A stretch of DNA of 64,000 bases. Origin: JACQFZ01 sp041485885. GTDB lineage: Bacteria > Pseudomonadota > Gammaproteobacteria > Acidiferrobacterales > Sulfurifustaceae. The DNA lies in assembly GCA_041485885.1 (NCBI GenBank), contig JBGPKL010000011.1:6837-70836 (forward strand). The letters are read 5' to 3'. The notes beneath the pieces are model-generated. The model was not told the origin of the DNA, did not search any database, and saw nothing but the letters and a program-made list of their open reading frames with translations. Shown one piece after another: positions 47,013-56,725 of this stretch (within the stretch, counting starts at the first letter, position 1; each line of letters begins with the position of its first letter). The position numbers were made by a program, and so were the translations under genes.

Positions 47013-47759
47013 ATGAATCAAGCGCTCCTCAAGTCGGCCAGCGCCGTGCAAACGGTCGATGATTTCAAGAAATGGACCAAAGATGAGTTGCGGCGGGTTC
47101 TGCCGCACGAGTGTCTCATCAGCGGCTGGGGGCACCGGCACGCTGGCGGGGTCGGTCTCGATGTGATGGTGCTCGTCGACTACCCCATGCAACACATCGA
47201 CGCCATACGCAATAGCGCCGGCGCTATCGACACTCCGATTCTGCGCCGCTGGCTTGCTACCGAGAAGCCGATCGTGTTCGACGTCGAGAGCCCCTGGCCC
47301 GAAACTCCGCCGCAATACCTCGATAGCTTTCGCCGGCATGAGTTGCGCAACGTCTTGGCCCACGCTATGTGGGACATCGACTTGAGCTGCGGCACTTATC
47401 ACAGCTTTTACCGCATGCCGAATACACCCGGCGAGCGTGAAAAGGAAATTCTGTGCGGCCTGCTGCCGCTCTTGCACGAGACGTTCTGTCGAGTGATTCA
47501 ATCGATCAGCGCTTCCGACCGTTTCTCCGTTTGCCTTGAAGCGCTGAATCAACGAGAGCGGGAAATCGTCCATTGGCTGGGTCTCGGCAAGACGAACGGC
47601 GAAATCGCCACCATCCGCAGTATCAGCGAGAGCACCGTCAAACATTACGTCACCGATATCTTCGACAAGCTCGGCGTATCGAATCGCACACAGATTGTCC
47701 GCCGCCTGGCCGAACATCAGTCGCGGCAGGTGCCGGGATACGCGACCAAGGTGTTCTAG
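47013..47759 (+). CDS. LuxR-family transcriptional regulator, EpsA-like
   Basis: A 248-residue DNA-binding protein. The N-terminal ~170 residues are a helical/beta sensor-like domain without recognised ligand motifs. The C-terminal LuxR helix-turn-helix reads LNQREREIVHWLGLGKTNGEIATI and SESTVKHYVTDIFDKLGVSNRTQIV. The overall form resembles EpsA regulators linked to exopolysaccharide/PEP-CTERM systems, though no such genes are here. GGAGGGGGGA precedes ATG. Its position between tRNA-Leu and nuoA is unusual, and a role in nuo control is possible but unproven. Confidence 0.82.
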   Translation: MNQALLKSASAVQTVDDFKKWTKDELRRVLPHECLISGWGHRHAGGVGLDVMVLVDYPMQHIDAIRNSAGAIDTPILRRWLATEKPIVFDVESPWPETPPQYLDSFRRHELRNVLAHAMWDIDLSCGTYHSFYRMPNTPGEREKEILCGLLPLLHETFCRVIQSISASDRFSVCLEALNQREREIVHWLGLGKTNGEIATIRSISESTVKHYVTDIFDKLGVSNRTQIVRRLAEHQSRQVPGYATKVF

Positions 47760-48073
47760 ACGCCCGTGAGCGCTTCGCGCGGCGAGTTGCAACGCGGCAC
47801 CAAAGTGCCGTTTACCCATTCATGTGTCGATGGCTAACTGTCTCACGTAACGACGTGGGGTTCGGGGCGCGAGAACCAGGGCAGTGACGCGGAGGGGAAA
47901 GCGGCGGTGCGAGCGGCACCGGCCGCGCACGGAGCAATGGCGGTCTCGCGCCCTCTTTTTTTTACGCTGTAGCAGCTCGGTTTCCCTAGGTTTTGCCTTG
48001 ATTTTGCAGCATCGGGTGCGTAAACTCGCGAGCGCCGTTCACGCTTTGGTTGACTGGTCGCGGGTGCGACTCC
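47760..48073. other. Leader region of the nuo operon
   Basis: No gene is supported here. The stretch holds the candidate nuo promoter at 47998-48026. A run of T residues lies at 47957-47963 without a clear hairpin before it, so the end of the LuxR transcript is not clear. Confidence 0.5.
47998..48026 (+). promoter_or_regulatory. Candidate sigma-70 promoter of the nuo operon
   Basis: TTGATT (47998-48003), 17-nt spacer, TAAACT (48021-48026), with about 45 nt to the nuoA start. Spacing is ideal and both boxes are close to consensus. Confidence 0.55.
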
Positions 48074-48430
48074 GTGCTGCAGAATTATCTCCCCATTCTC
48101 ATATTCATGGCGGTGGCGCTCGCGCTCGGGATGGCGATGCTCGTCCTGGGCCGTTTCCTCGGTCCGCACCGGCCCGATCCGGCGAAGCTGTCCCCTTATG
48201 AGTGCGGCTTCGAGGCGTTCGAAGACTCGCGCATGAAGTTCGACGTGCGTTACTACCTCGTCGCTATTCTGTTCATCATTTTCGATCTCGAGATCGCCTT
48301 TCTGTTTCCCTGGGCGACTGCCCTTTCGGACATCGGCATTTTCGGTTTCGCCTCCATGATGTTGTTCCTCGCGATCTTGGTGGTCGGATTCATTTATGAA
48401 TGGAAAAAGGGGGCGCTCGAATGGGAGTAG
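48074..48430 (+). CDS. nuoA: NADH-quinone oxidoreductase subunit A
   Basis: Membrane subunit of complex I, 118 residues from GTG at 48074; an in-frame TTG at 48050 adds eight residues without homology. Three transmembrane helices are seen, with ECGFEAFEDSRMKFDVRYYL between the first and second, the conserved quinone-side loop containing Cys. It opens a 14-gene nuo operon. Its stop overlaps nuoB by 10 nt. Confidence 0.96.
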   Translation: MLQNYLPILIFMAVALALGMAMLVLGRFLGPHRPDPAKLSPYECGFEAFEDSRMKFDVRYYLVAILFIIFDLEIAFLFPWATALSDIGIFGFASMMLFLAILVVGFIYEWKKGALEWE

Positions 48431-48900
48431 CGGAAAACGCGATCGAGCGCGGTTGGTTCACGACAACGATGGACCAATTGATCAATGCCGCGCGCACCGG
48501 ATCGCTCTGGCCCATGACGTTCGGTCTCGCATGCTGCGCCGTCGAGATGATGCATGCGGCCGCCGCGCGTTACGACATGGACCGTTTCGGGATCATATTC
48601 CGCCCGAGTCCGCGCCAAGCCGACGTCATGATCGTCGCCGGCACGCTCGTGAATAAAATGGCGCCGGCGCTGCGCAAGGTGTACGACCAGATGGCGGAGC
48701 CGCGCTGGGTTATCTCCATGGGTTCGTGCGCGAACGGAGGTGGGTACTACCACTATTCGTATTCGGTCGTACGCGGCTGCGATCGCATCGTGCCCGTCGA
48801 CATTTATGTTCCGGGCTGTCCGCCGACGGCCGAGGCCTTGTTGTACGGTATCCTGCAACTGCAGAACAAGATCCGGCGTACCCACACGATTGCTCGTTGA
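48421..48900 (+). CDS. nuoB: NADH-quinone oxidoreductase subunit B
   Basis: Carries the N2 [4Fe-4S] cluster next to the quinone site. 159 residues from ATG at 48421. The tandem Cys are in GLACCAVEMMH, with further Cys in SMGSCANGGGYY and YVPGCPPTAEAL, the complete N2 set. The start inside nuoA is tightly coupled. Length is normal for the short form without fused parts. Confidence 0.97.
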   Translation: MGVAENAIERGWFTTTMDQLINAARTGSLWPMTFGLACCAVEMMHAAAARYDMDRFGIIFRPSPRQADVMIVAGTLVNKMAPALRKVYDQMAEPRWVISMGSCANGGGYYHYSYSVVRGCDRIVPVDIYVPGCPPTAEALLYGILQLQNKIRRTHTIAR

Positions 48901-48921
48901 GGTAGCCGGACGCTTAGCCCG

Positions 48922-49527
48922 ATGACGGACGCACTGCAGGCGATCGCCGCACACGCTACGGAAAAACTGGGCGATTCTCTGACCGGCGTCGTCTTAGCCC
49001 GCGGCGAGTTGACGTTCGAAGCGCGGCGCGCGGACATCCTTAAAGTATGCCGTGTACTCCGCGACGATCCGGTGTTCGCGTTCGAGCAACTCGTGGATGT
49101 GTGCGGTGTCGATTACGCGGAGTACCGGTTGGAATCGCGCGAAGGGTTGCGCCCGGGGCCGCGCTTCGCCGTCGTCTATCATTTGCTGTCGCTCAAGCAC
49201 AACCGGCGATTGCGCATACGTGCGTTCTTGGACGACGAGCTGCCACTCATCGCCTCGGTGTACGAAATTTGGAATTCGGCGAATTGGTTCGAGCGCGAAG
49301 CATTCGATCTTTTCGGTATCGTGTTCGAAGGTCACCCCGATCTGCGCCGCCTGCTGACAGACTACGGGTTCATCGGACATCCCTTCCGCAAGGATTTTCC
49401 GCTGATCGGACAAGTGGAAATGCGTTACGACGAAACTAAGCGCCGCGTGATTTATCAGCCGGTGACGATCGAGCCGCGCATCCTGGTGCCGCGCGTGATT
49501 CGCGACGAGGGCTTCGCGCGTGGCTGA
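48922..49527 (+). CDS. nuoC: NADH-quinone oxidoreductase subunit C
   Basis: Peripheral-arm subunit of 201 residues, separate from NuoD (they are fused in E. coli). NWFEREAFDLFGIVFEGHPDLRRLL and GHPFRKDFPL are the 30-kDa subunit signatures. It begins 21 nt after nuoB and overlaps nuoD by 8 nt. Nothing atypical was found. Confidence 0.96.
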   Translation: MTDALQAIAAHATEKLGDSLTGVVLARGELTFEARRADILKVCRVLRDDPVFAFEQLVDVCGVDYAEYRLESREGLRPGPRFAVVYHLLSLKHNRRLRIRAFLDDELPLIASVYEIWNSANWFEREAFDLFGIVFEGHPDLRRLLTDYGFIGHPFRKDFPLIGQVEMRYDETKRRVIYQPVTIEPRILVPRVIRDEGFARG

Positions 49528-50773
49528 GATCCGCAACTACACGATGAACTTCGGTCCGCAGCATCCGGCAGCGCACGGCGTGTTGCGGCTGGTGCTCGAG
49601 CTTGACGGCGAGGTGATCCAGCGCACCGATCCGCATATCGGCCTCCTGCACCGCGCCACCGAGAAGCTCGCCGAATCGAAGCCGTATAACCAGTCGATCG
49701 GTTACATGGACCGGCTCGACTACGTCTCGATGATGTGCAGCGAGCACGCCTACGTGCGCGCGATCGAGAAGCTCGCCGGCATCGAGGCGCCGGCACGCGC
49801 GCAGTACATCCGCACGATGTTCGATGAGATCACGCGCATCCTGAATCACCTGCTCTGGCTCGGCACGCACGCGCTCGACATCGGCGCGATGACGGTTTTT
49901 CTTTACTGCTTCCGCGAGCGCGAGGATTTGTTCGATTGCTACGAAGCGGTCTCGGGCGCGCGTATGCACGCGACGTACTATCGCCCGGGCGGCGTGTATC
50001 GCGATCTGCCGGAGACGATGCCGAAATACCAGCCCTCGAAGTGGCACGATGCGAAAGACGTCGCGCGCATGAATCAGAATCGTGAGGGCTCGCTGCTCGA
50101 TTTCATCTGGGATTTCACCGAGCGATTTCCCGGTTACGTCGATGAGTACGAGACGCTACTCACCGATAACCGTATTTGGAAACAGCGTACCGTCGGCATC
50201 GGCGTAGTGCCGCCCGAGCGCGCGCTCGCTCTGGGGTTTTCGGGCGCGATGCTGCGCGGCAGCGGCATCGAGTGGGATTTGCGCAAGAAGCAGCCGTACG
50301 CGATGTACGATCGCGTCGATTTCGATATTCCGGTCGGCGTGAACGGCGATTGCTACGACCGCTACCTGGTCCGTGTCGAGGAAATGCGCCAGAGCAATCG
50401 CATTGTGCGCCAGTGCGTGGAGTGGTTACGACGCAATCCCGGGTCGGTCATGGTCGACAACCATAAGATCGCGCCTCCGCGTCGCGAGGAAATGAAGGCC
50501 GACATGGAAGCGCTCATCCACCACTTCAAGCTCTTCACCGAAGGCTATTGCCTGCCGGAAGGCGAGGTCTATTGCGCGGTCGAGGCGCCCAAGGGCGAGT
50601 TCGGCATTTATATGATATCGGACGGCGCCAACAAGCCGTATCGCGTGAAGATCCGCGCCCCGAGTTTCGCGCATCTCTCCTCGCTCGATGAGATGACGCG
50701 CGGCCACATGATCGCCGATCTCGTCGCGGTTATCGGCAGCCAGGACATCGTCTTCGGCGAGGTCGACCGCTGA
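49520..50773 (+). CDS. nuoD: NADH-quinone oxidoreductase subunit D
   Basis: The 49-kDa subunit forming the quinone cavity, 417 residues from GTG at 49520. MNFGPQHPAAHGVLRLVLEL is the hydrogenase-like signature near the start. LHRATEKLAE is the conserved inner segment, and FGEVDR closes the protein. The start overlaps nuoC and the stop overlaps nuoE. Confidence 0.97.
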   Translation: MAEIRNYTMNFGPQHPAAHGVLRLVLELDGEVIQRTDPHIGLLHRATEKLAESKPYNQSIGYMDRLDYVSMMCSEHAYVRAIEKLAGIEAPARAQYIRTMFDEITRILNHLLWLGTHALDIGAMTVFLYCFREREDLFDCYEAVSGARMHATYYRPGGVYRDLPETMPKYQPSKWHDAKDVARMNQNREGSLLDFIWDFTERFPGYVDEYETLLTDNRIWKQRTVGIGVVPPERALALGFSGAMLRGSGIEWDLRKKQPYAMYDRVDFDIPVGVNGDCYDRYLVRVEEMRQSNRIVRQCVEWLRRNPGSVMVDNHKIAPPRREEMKADMEALIHHFKLFTEGYCLPEGEVYCAVEAPKGEFGIYMISDGANKPYRVKIRAPSFAHLSSLDEMTRGHMIADLVAVIGSQDIVFGEVDR

Positions 50774-51279
50774 TGACGACGAATCCGAAGGCGAAAGCGG
50801 TCGAAAGATTGTCGGCGGCCTCGCGCGCCGAGATCGACCGCTGGACCGCGAAGTTCCCGCCCGAGCAACGCCGCGCGGCGCTGCTCTCGGCGCTCACGAT
50901 CGTGCAGCGCGAGAACGGCGGCTGGCTCACGCCCGATTTGATGGAGGCGGTGGCCGACTATCTCGACGTGCCGGCGGTCGCGGTGGAGGAAGTCGCCACG
51001 TTCTACAGCCTTTACGATCTCGCGCCCGTCGGACGCCATAAAATTTACGTGTGCAACAGCATTTCGTGCTGGCTTTGCGGGTCGCAGCGCATCCTCGAGC
51101 ATTTGCAGCAGCGATTGGGGATCAAGATCGGTGAAACGACGAGCGACGGCCGCTTTACGTTGAAACAGGCGGAGTGCCTTGCGGCCTGCGGCGGCGCACC
51201 GGCGATATACGCGAATGGCGAGTATCACGAGAACGTGACGCCGGAAAAGGTGGACGCGCTACTCGCGCGGTTGAAGTAA
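50773..51279 (+). CDS. nuoE: NADH-quinone oxidoreductase subunit E
   Basis: Thioredoxin-like subunit with a [2Fe-2S] cluster (N1a). 168 residues; ligands Cys94, Cys99 (CNSISC), Cys135 and Cys139 (CLAAC) match the C-x4-C and C-x3-C pattern. An additional Cys102 occurs. ATG overlaps the nuoD stop. The gap to nuoF is 81 nt. Confidence 0.96.
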   Translation: MTTNPKAKAVERLSAASRAEIDRWTAKFPPEQRRAALLSALTIVQRENGGWLTPDLMEAVADYLDVPAVAVEEVATFYSLYDLAPVGRHKIYVCNSISCWLCGSQRILEHLQQRLGIKIGETTSDGRFTLKQAECLAACGGAPAIYANGEYHENVTPEKVDALLARLK

Positions 51280-51360
51280 GAAATCCCGACATATGAACGA
51301 TCACTCAAAAATTTATTGCGCTCGCGCTTTCTCATACCGCTCAGGAAAGAGTAGCCGCGC

Positions 51361-52650
51361 ATGACCGCTGTGCTGCACATTTGTTTACCCGATCCTAAGC
51401 TCGAGAAGCCGTGGACGCTGGCGAGCTATCGCTCGGTGGGCGGTTACGAAATGCTGGAGAAAGTGCTGAAGGAACGGCGCGAGCCCGCCAGCATCGTCGA
51501 GGAATTGAAGGCGTCGGCGCTGCGCGGGCGCGGCGGCGCCGGGTTTCCCACCGGACTCAAGTGGAGTTTCATGAATCCGAAATCGGCCGAGCAGAAATAT
51601 CTCGTGTGCAATTCGGACGAAGGCGAGCCCGGCACGTTCAAAGACCGCGACATCGTGCGCTACAACCCGCACGCCGTGATCGAGGGCATGACGATCGCGG
51701 CTTACGCGATGGGCGCAACCGTCGGTTACAACTACCTGCGCGGCGAATTTGTCGAGCCGTACAACCGCTTCGAAGCGGCACTCAAGGAGGCCTGCGACGC
51801 GGGCTACGTCGGAAAAAATATTCTCGGTAGCGGCGTCGATTTCGATTTGCACTCGCACGTCGGCGCCGGCGCCTACATTTGCGGCGAAGAAACGGCGATG
51901 CTCGAATCGATCGAAGGCAAGCGCGGTCTTCCGCGCTATAAGCCGCCGTTTCCGGCGCACTACGGGCTGTTCGGGCGTCCGACCACGATTAACAACACCG
52001 AGACGCTCGCGTCGGTCCCTTACATTCTGCGTCACGGCGCGAAACATTTTCTAGAGCTCGGCAAACCGAACAACGGCGGGGTTAAGATCTTTTCCGTCTC
52101 CGGCCACGTGAACCGGCCGGGCAACTACGAAGTGCCGCTCGGCATTCCGTTCGCGGAGTTGCTCAAGCTCGCGGGCGGCGTGCGTAACGGCCACCGCGTG
52201 AAGGCGGTGATTCCGGGCGGTTCATCGGCGAAGGTGCTGCCGGGCCGCTTGATGATGGAGCTCACGATGGATTACGACTCAATCGCGAAAGCCGGCTCGA
52301 TGCTCGGCTCGGGCGCCGTGATCATCATGGATGAGACGACTTGCATGGTTCGCGCGTTGCAGCGCATCGCGCACTTCTATTACGAAGAGTCATGCGGGCA
52401 ATGCACGCCGTGTCGCGAGGGCACCGGCTGGATGGCGCGCGTCATCGACCGCGTTGAAGGCGGCCAAGGTCGCACCGAGGATCTCGATCTACTCGACAGC
52501 GTCGCGTCCAAAATCGAAGGGCGAACCATCTGCGCCTTCGGCGAGGCGGCCGCGTGGCCGGTGCGCAGTTTCGTCCAGCACTTTCGCGATGAGTTCCAAT
52601 ATCACGTCGATCATCGGGCCTGTCTGCCCGAGACGCGCGACCGACCATGA
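51361..52650 (+). CDS. nuoF: NADH-quinone oxidoreductase subunit F
   Basis: Binds NADH, FMN and the N3 [4Fe-4S] cluster. 429 residues. GRGGAGFPTGLKW is the FMN/NADH motif, GAGAYICGEETA is the second, and SCGQCTPCREG holds three cluster Cys. It overlaps nuoG by four bases. Confidence 0.97.
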   Translation: MTAVLHICLPDPKLEKPWTLASYRSVGGYEMLEKVLKERREPASIVEELKASALRGRGGAGFPTGLKWSFMNPKSAEQKYLVCNSDEGEPGTFKDRDIVRYNPHAVIEGMTIAAYAMGATVGYNYLRGEFVEPYNRFEAALKEACDAGYVGKNILGSGVDFDLHSHVGAGAYICGEETAMLESIEGKRGLPRYKPPFPAHYGLFGRPTTINNTETLASVPYILRHGAKHFLELGKPNNGGVKIFSVSGHVNRPGNYEVPLGIPFAELLKLAGGVRNGHRVKAVIPGGSSAKVLPGRLMMELTMDYDSIAKAGSMLGSGAVIIMDETTCMVRALQRIAHFYYEESCGQCTPCREGTGWMARVIDRVEGGQGRTEDLDLLDSVASKIEGRTICAFGEAAAWPVRSFVQHFRDEFQYHVDHRACLPETRDRP

Positions 52651-55055
52651 GCGCGAATGAAAAAGCCGTCGTGCCGCCGGCCGCGGACACCGTGACCATC
52701 GAGGTCGATGGCCGGAAAATCGCGGCGAAGAAAGGCTCGATGATCATCCAGGTGACCGACGACGCCGGCATCTACATTCCGCGCTTTTGCTATCACCATA
52801 AGTTATCGGTCGCCGCCAACTGCCGCATGTGCCTGGTCGAAGTCGAAAAGGCGCCGAAGCCGCAGCCCGCGTGCGCGACGCCCGTGGCCGAGGGGATGAA
52901 GGTCTACACGCGTTCCGAGAAGGCGCGCGATTCGCAGAAAGCGGTGATGGAATTCCTGCTGCTCAACCATCCGCTCGATTGCCCGATTTGCGATCAAGGC
53001 GGCGAATGTCCGCTGCAGGATCAGGCGCTCGGTTACGGCAAGGACGACTCGCGCTACGACGAGGCGAAGCGCGTGGTGCCGGACAAGGATATCGGTCCGC
53101 TGATTACGACCTTTATGACCCGCTGCATCCACTGCACGCGGTGCGTGCGCTTCGGCCAGGAGCTCGCGGGCGTTATGGAATTCGGCGTGCTTGCGCGCGG
53201 TGAGCATTCCGAGATCCGCACCTTCCTTGATCGCAGCGTCGATTCAGAACTTTCCGGTAACGTCATCGACATCTGCCCGGTCGGCGCGCTCACGTCGAAA
53301 CCTTTCCAATTTAAGGCGCGTCCGTGGGAGCTCGACCATCATGCTTCGATCGCGCCGCACGATTGCGTCGGCTCCAACATCGACGTGCAGACGTTGCGCG
53401 GCCAAGTGAGGCGCGTGTTGCCGCGCGTGAACGAGCAGATCAACGAATGCTGGTTGTCCGATCGCGATCGTTTCAGCTACGACGCGCTCAACTCCGAGGA
53501 ACGGCTGCGTGTTCCTATGATCCGCCGTAACGGCCAATGGGAAGAGGTGGATTGGCAGACGGCGCTCGAATTTACCGTGAGCGGCTTGCGTAAAATCCTG
53601 GATCATCACGGCGCGGACGCGCTCGGCGCGCTCGCCTCGCCGATCAGCACGCTTGAGGAATTCTACCTGCTGCAAAAACTGGTGCGCGCGCTTGGGTCGA
53701 ACAACGTCGACCACCGGCTGCGTCAGCTCGATTTCTCCGACGATGCACAGGCGCCGCTTTACCCCGCGCTCGGCATGAGTATCCCCGAGCTCGAAACGCT
53801 CGACGCGGTGCTCCTGATCGGCGCGAATCCGCGCAAGGATCAGCCGCTCATTGGTTTGCGATTGCGCAAAGCTGTGAAGCGCGGCGCGGCAGTGATGGCG
53901 ATCAATCCGATCGATTACGATTTCACGCATCGCTTGGCGGGGGCGGTGATTGGCAAGCCCGAGGACATGTACGCGGCCGCGGCGGAAGTCGTGAAGGCGC
54001 TTGGTGAAATCGGCGGCGCCATCGGCGCGGCGAGCTGGGTCGACGCGCTGGCGCCACGGCCGCAAGCGCGGCGCATGGCGGAAGTTCTGTCGCGTGCAAA
54101 GAAGAAAGCCGTTTTGCTCGGACCATTTGCGCTCGGTCATCCGCAGGCGGCCGGGCTGCGGGCGTTGGCGCAGCGAATCGCGGCCCGGTCCGGCGCAACC
54201 CTCGGGGTGCTGGCGGAAGGAAATTCGCCGGCGGCGTGGGTCGCGGGCTGCGTGCCTCATCGGGGACCGCTCGGCAAAGCGACCGGCCGCGGCCGGGATG
54301 CCGGCGCCATGCTGCGCGAGCCGCGCAAGGCGTATCTACTATATGGCGTCGAGCCCGAGCTCGACGCGCTCGACGGCGCGCTCGCGCGCAAAGCGATGGA
54401 GTCGGCCGAGTTCGTCGTGAAGTGTACAAGCTTCAAGCCGTCGGTCTATCGCAGCGGTGCGATCGGTTACGCGCACGCGTTGTTGCCGCTGACGCCGTTT
54501 ACCGAAATGGCCGGCAGCTTCGTGAACACAGAAGGCCGCGTGCAGCGTTTCGACGCGGCGCTGAACCCGCTCGGCGAGGCGCGGCCGGGCTGGAAAATCT
54601 TGCGCGTGCTCGGCAATCAAATGGGGGCGAGCGGTTTTCAGTACAACGTGCTCGATGATGTGAGAGCGGAACTCGGCTTCCCGTCGCTGTTCAAGCCGAC
54701 CGCGTTCGAACCGGGTGTCGTTGCGGCGCCCGCGCGCGTCCCGCTCGCCGACGGGCAGCTCTATCGCATCGCCGAAGTGCCGCTCTACGCGGTCGACCCG
54801 TTGGTGCGTCGCGCTCCGGCGCTCCAACAAACCGCCGATAATCCCCAACCGGCGGCGCGCATGAACGCCGCCGAAGCGAGACGCCTTGGGCTCGAGGACG
54901 GTGTGGCGGTGGTCGTGCGCACCGTGGCGGGAGAGGCGCGCCTGAATGTCGTAGTCGACACGCGCGTGCCGGAAGGATCGGTGTTGATCGCCTCCGGATA
55001 TCCCGAGACCGCCGCGCTCGGTGCGCATGGTCCCGCGAGCGTGGTGCGCGCGTGA
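52647..55055 (+). CDS. nuoG: NADH-quinone oxidoreductase subunit G
   Basis: Largest peripheral subunit, 802 residues, carrying several Fe-S clusters. The N-terminal plant-ferredoxin region has CYHHKLSVAANCRMC and ACATPV. CDQGGECPLQD and then CIHCTRCVRFGQE plus ICPVGALT follow. A molybdopterin-oxidoreductase-like domain without cofactor makes up the rest, ending in a domain with LGLEDGVAVVVR. It overlaps nuoF and nuoH by four bases on each side. Confidence 0.96.
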   Translation: MSANEKAVVPPAADTVTIEVDGRKIAAKKGSMIIQVTDDAGIYIPRFCYHHKLSVAANCRMCLVEVEKAPKPQPACATPVAEGMKVYTRSEKARDSQKAVMEFLLLNHPLDCPICDQGGECPLQDQALGYGKDDSRYDEAKRVVPDKDIGPLITTFMTRCIHCTRCVRFGQELAGVMEFGVLARGEHSEIRTFLDRSVDSELSGNVIDICPVGALTSKPFQFKARPWELDHHASIAPHDCVGSNIDVQTLRGQVRRVLPRVNEQINECWLSDRDRFSYDALNSEERLRVPMIRRNGQWEEVDWQTALEFTVSGLRKILDHHGADALGALASPISTLEEFYLLQKLVRALGSNNVDHRLRQLDFSDDAQAPLYPALGMSIPELETLDAVLLIGANPRKDQPLIGLRLRKAVKRGAAVMAINPIDYDFTHRLAGAVIGKPEDMYAAAAEVVKALGEIGGAIGAASWVDALAPRPQARRMAEVLSRAKKKAVLLGPFALGHPQAAGLRALAQRIAARSGATLGVLAEGNSPAAWVAGCVPHRGPLGKATGRGRDAGAMLREPRKAYLLYGVEPELDALDGALARKAMESAEFVVKCTSFKPSVYRSGAIGYAHALLPLTPFTEMAGSFVNTEGRVQRFDAALNPLGEARPGWKILRVLGNQMGASGFQYNVLDDVRAELGFPSLFKPTAFEPGVVAAPARVPLADGQLYRIAEVPLYAVDPLVRRAPALQQTADNPQPAARMNAAEARRLGLEDGVAVVVRTVAGEARLNVVVDTRVPEGSVLIASGYPETAALGAHGPASVVRA

Positions 55056-56122
55056 CCGATTTCGTCACCACGACCTGGAACGATTTGCCGGAATGGAGCC
55101 GGATCACCGCGTTCAGTCTGGTGAAGATCGTCGCGATCCTGGTGCCGCTGATATTGTCGGTCGCTTACCTCACGTTCGCCGAGCGCAAGATCATTAGCTA
55201 TATGCAAGTCCGCATCGGCCCGAACCGGGTCGGGCCGCGCGGGTGGCTGCAGCCGATCGCCGACGTGGTGAAGCTGCTGTTGAAGGAGATCATCATCCCG
55301 ACGAACGCGAGCCGGTTCCTATTCGTTACCGCGCCGCTCCTCGCGCTCGCACCGGCGCTGGTCGCGTGGTCGGTGATTCCGTTCACCGACACGCTCGTGC
55401 TCGCGAACATCGACGCGAGCCTGCTTTTCGTTCTTGCGCTCACGTCCATGGCGGTGTACGGCGTGATCATCGCCGGCTGGGCGTCGAATTCGAAATACGC
55501 GTTTCTCGGCAGCATGCGCTCGGCGGCGCAAATCGTGGCGTACGAAATCGCGATGGGGTTCGCGCTGGTCGGGGTGTTGATGGCGGCGGGTAGCCTCAAC
55601 CTGCGCGAGATCGCGCTGCATCAAGCGGGCGGGATACATCAGTGGCATTTGTGGCCGCTGTTTCCGCTGGCGCTGGTGTATTTTATCGCGGGCGTCGCCG
55701 AGACGAACCGCGCCCCGTTCGACGTCGCGGAAGGCGAGTCGGAGCTGGTCGCGGGTTTCCACGTGGAGTACTCCGGCATGGGCTTCGCGATGTTCTTCCT
55801 CGCCGAATACGCCAACATGATTTTGATCTCCACGCTCGCGGCGACTCTGTTTCTGGGCGGTTGGCTCTCGCCGCTCCCGCCCGCGTGGGTTCCGTCAATT
55901 CCGGTGATCGGAATGCTGCTTGGCGACGGCATTCACTGGCTGCTTTTTAAAATAGCGGCGTTGCTTTTTTGTTTTCTCTGGTTTCGCGCGACGTTTCCGC
56001 GTTACCGTTACGATCAGATCATGCGCCTCGGCTGGAAAGTGTTCATTCCCATCACGCTCGTATGGATCGTCGTGATGGGCGGGGTGATGTTCTTGACGCC
56101 GTGGGGTTTTATATTTCATTGA
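55052..56122 (+). CDS. nuoH: NADH-quinone oxidoreductase subunit H
   Basis: Membrane subunit at the quinone entry, 356 residues, eight helices. ERKIISYMQVRIGPNRVGP is the first signature and AETNRAPFDVAEGESELVAG the second, with its acidic residues. The start overlaps the nuoG stop. nuoI follows after 15 nt. Confidence 0.97.
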   Translation: MTDFVTTTWNDLPEWSRITAFSLVKIVAILVPLILSVAYLTFAERKIISYMQVRIGPNRVGPRGWLQPIADVVKLLLKEIIIPTNASRFLFVTAPLLALAPALVAWSVIPFTDTLVLANIDASLLFVLALTSMAVYGVIIAGWASNSKYAFLGSMRSAAQIVAYEIAMGFALVGVLMAAGSLNLREIALHQAGGIHQWHLWPLFPLALVYFIAGVAETNRAPFDVAEGESELVAGFHVEYSGMGFAMFFLAEYANMILISTLAATLFLGGWLSPLPPAWVPSIPVIGMLLGDGIHWLLFKIAALLFCFLWFRATFPRYRYDQIMRLGWKVFIPITLVWIVVMGGVMFLTPWGFIFH

Positions 56123-56137
56123 TACGCAACGACCGAC

Positions 56138-56626
56138 ATGAACGCGCTTAAGCGGTACCTGAACAGTTTCCTGTTGGTCGAGCTTCTGAAGGGGCTCTTC
56201 GTCACCGGCCGCCATCTGTTCGTACGCAAAGTGACGATTCAATATCCCGACGAGCATACGCCCACCAGTCCGCGGTTCCGCGGGCTGCACGCGCTGCGCC
56301 GCTATGCGAACGGCGAAGAGCGCTGCATCGCGTGTAAGTTGTGCGAGGCGGTGTGCCCGGCGTTGGCCATCACCATCGAGTCGGCCGAGCGCGCCGACGG
56401 CACGCGGCGCACGACGCGCTACGACATCGATCTCTTCAAGTGCATCTATTGCGGCTTCTGCGAAGAGTCGTGCCCGGTCGACGCGATCGTCGAGACGAGC
56501 TTTTACGAGTTTCATTTCGAAAAAAAGGGCGACAACATCATCAACAAGGAGCAGCTGCTCGCGATCGGCGACCGTTATGAAAAGCGCATCGCCGCCGACC
56601 GCGCGGCGGACGCCAAATATAGATAA
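56138..56626 (+). CDS. nuoI: NADH-quinone oxidoreductase subunit I
   Basis: Ferredoxin-like subunit with two [4Fe-4S] clusters (N6a, N6b). 162 residues; the motifs CIACKLCEAVCP and CIYCGFCEESCP are complete. The N-terminus has an amphipathic helix for membrane contact. It is followed by repeat copy 2 before nuoJ. Confidence 0.97.
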   Translation: MNALKRYLNSFLLVELLKGLFVTGRHLFVRKVTIQYPDEHTPTSPRFRGLHALRRYANGEERCIACKLCEAVCPALAITIESAERADGTRRTTRYDIDLFKCIYCGFCEESCPVDAIVETSFYEFHFEKKGDNIINKEQLLAIGDRYEKRIAADRAADAKYR

Positions 56627-56634
56627 GAATTGGG

Positions 56635-56717
56635 AAACCGCAGATGAACGCGGATAACAAAGGCGCTCGAACGTTTTTCTTTTTATCCGCGTTTATCCGC
56701 GTCTATCCGCGGTTTCA
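56635..56717. repeat. Intergenic inverted-repeat element, copy 2
   Basis: GAAACCGCAGATGAACGCGG at the left and CGTCTATCCGCGGTTTC at the right pair over most of their length, with a variable centre. It fills most of the nuoI-nuoJ gap, inside the operon. Same family as 40329-40421 and 57337-57433. Confidence 0.85.
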
Positions 56718-56725
56718 AAAATAAT

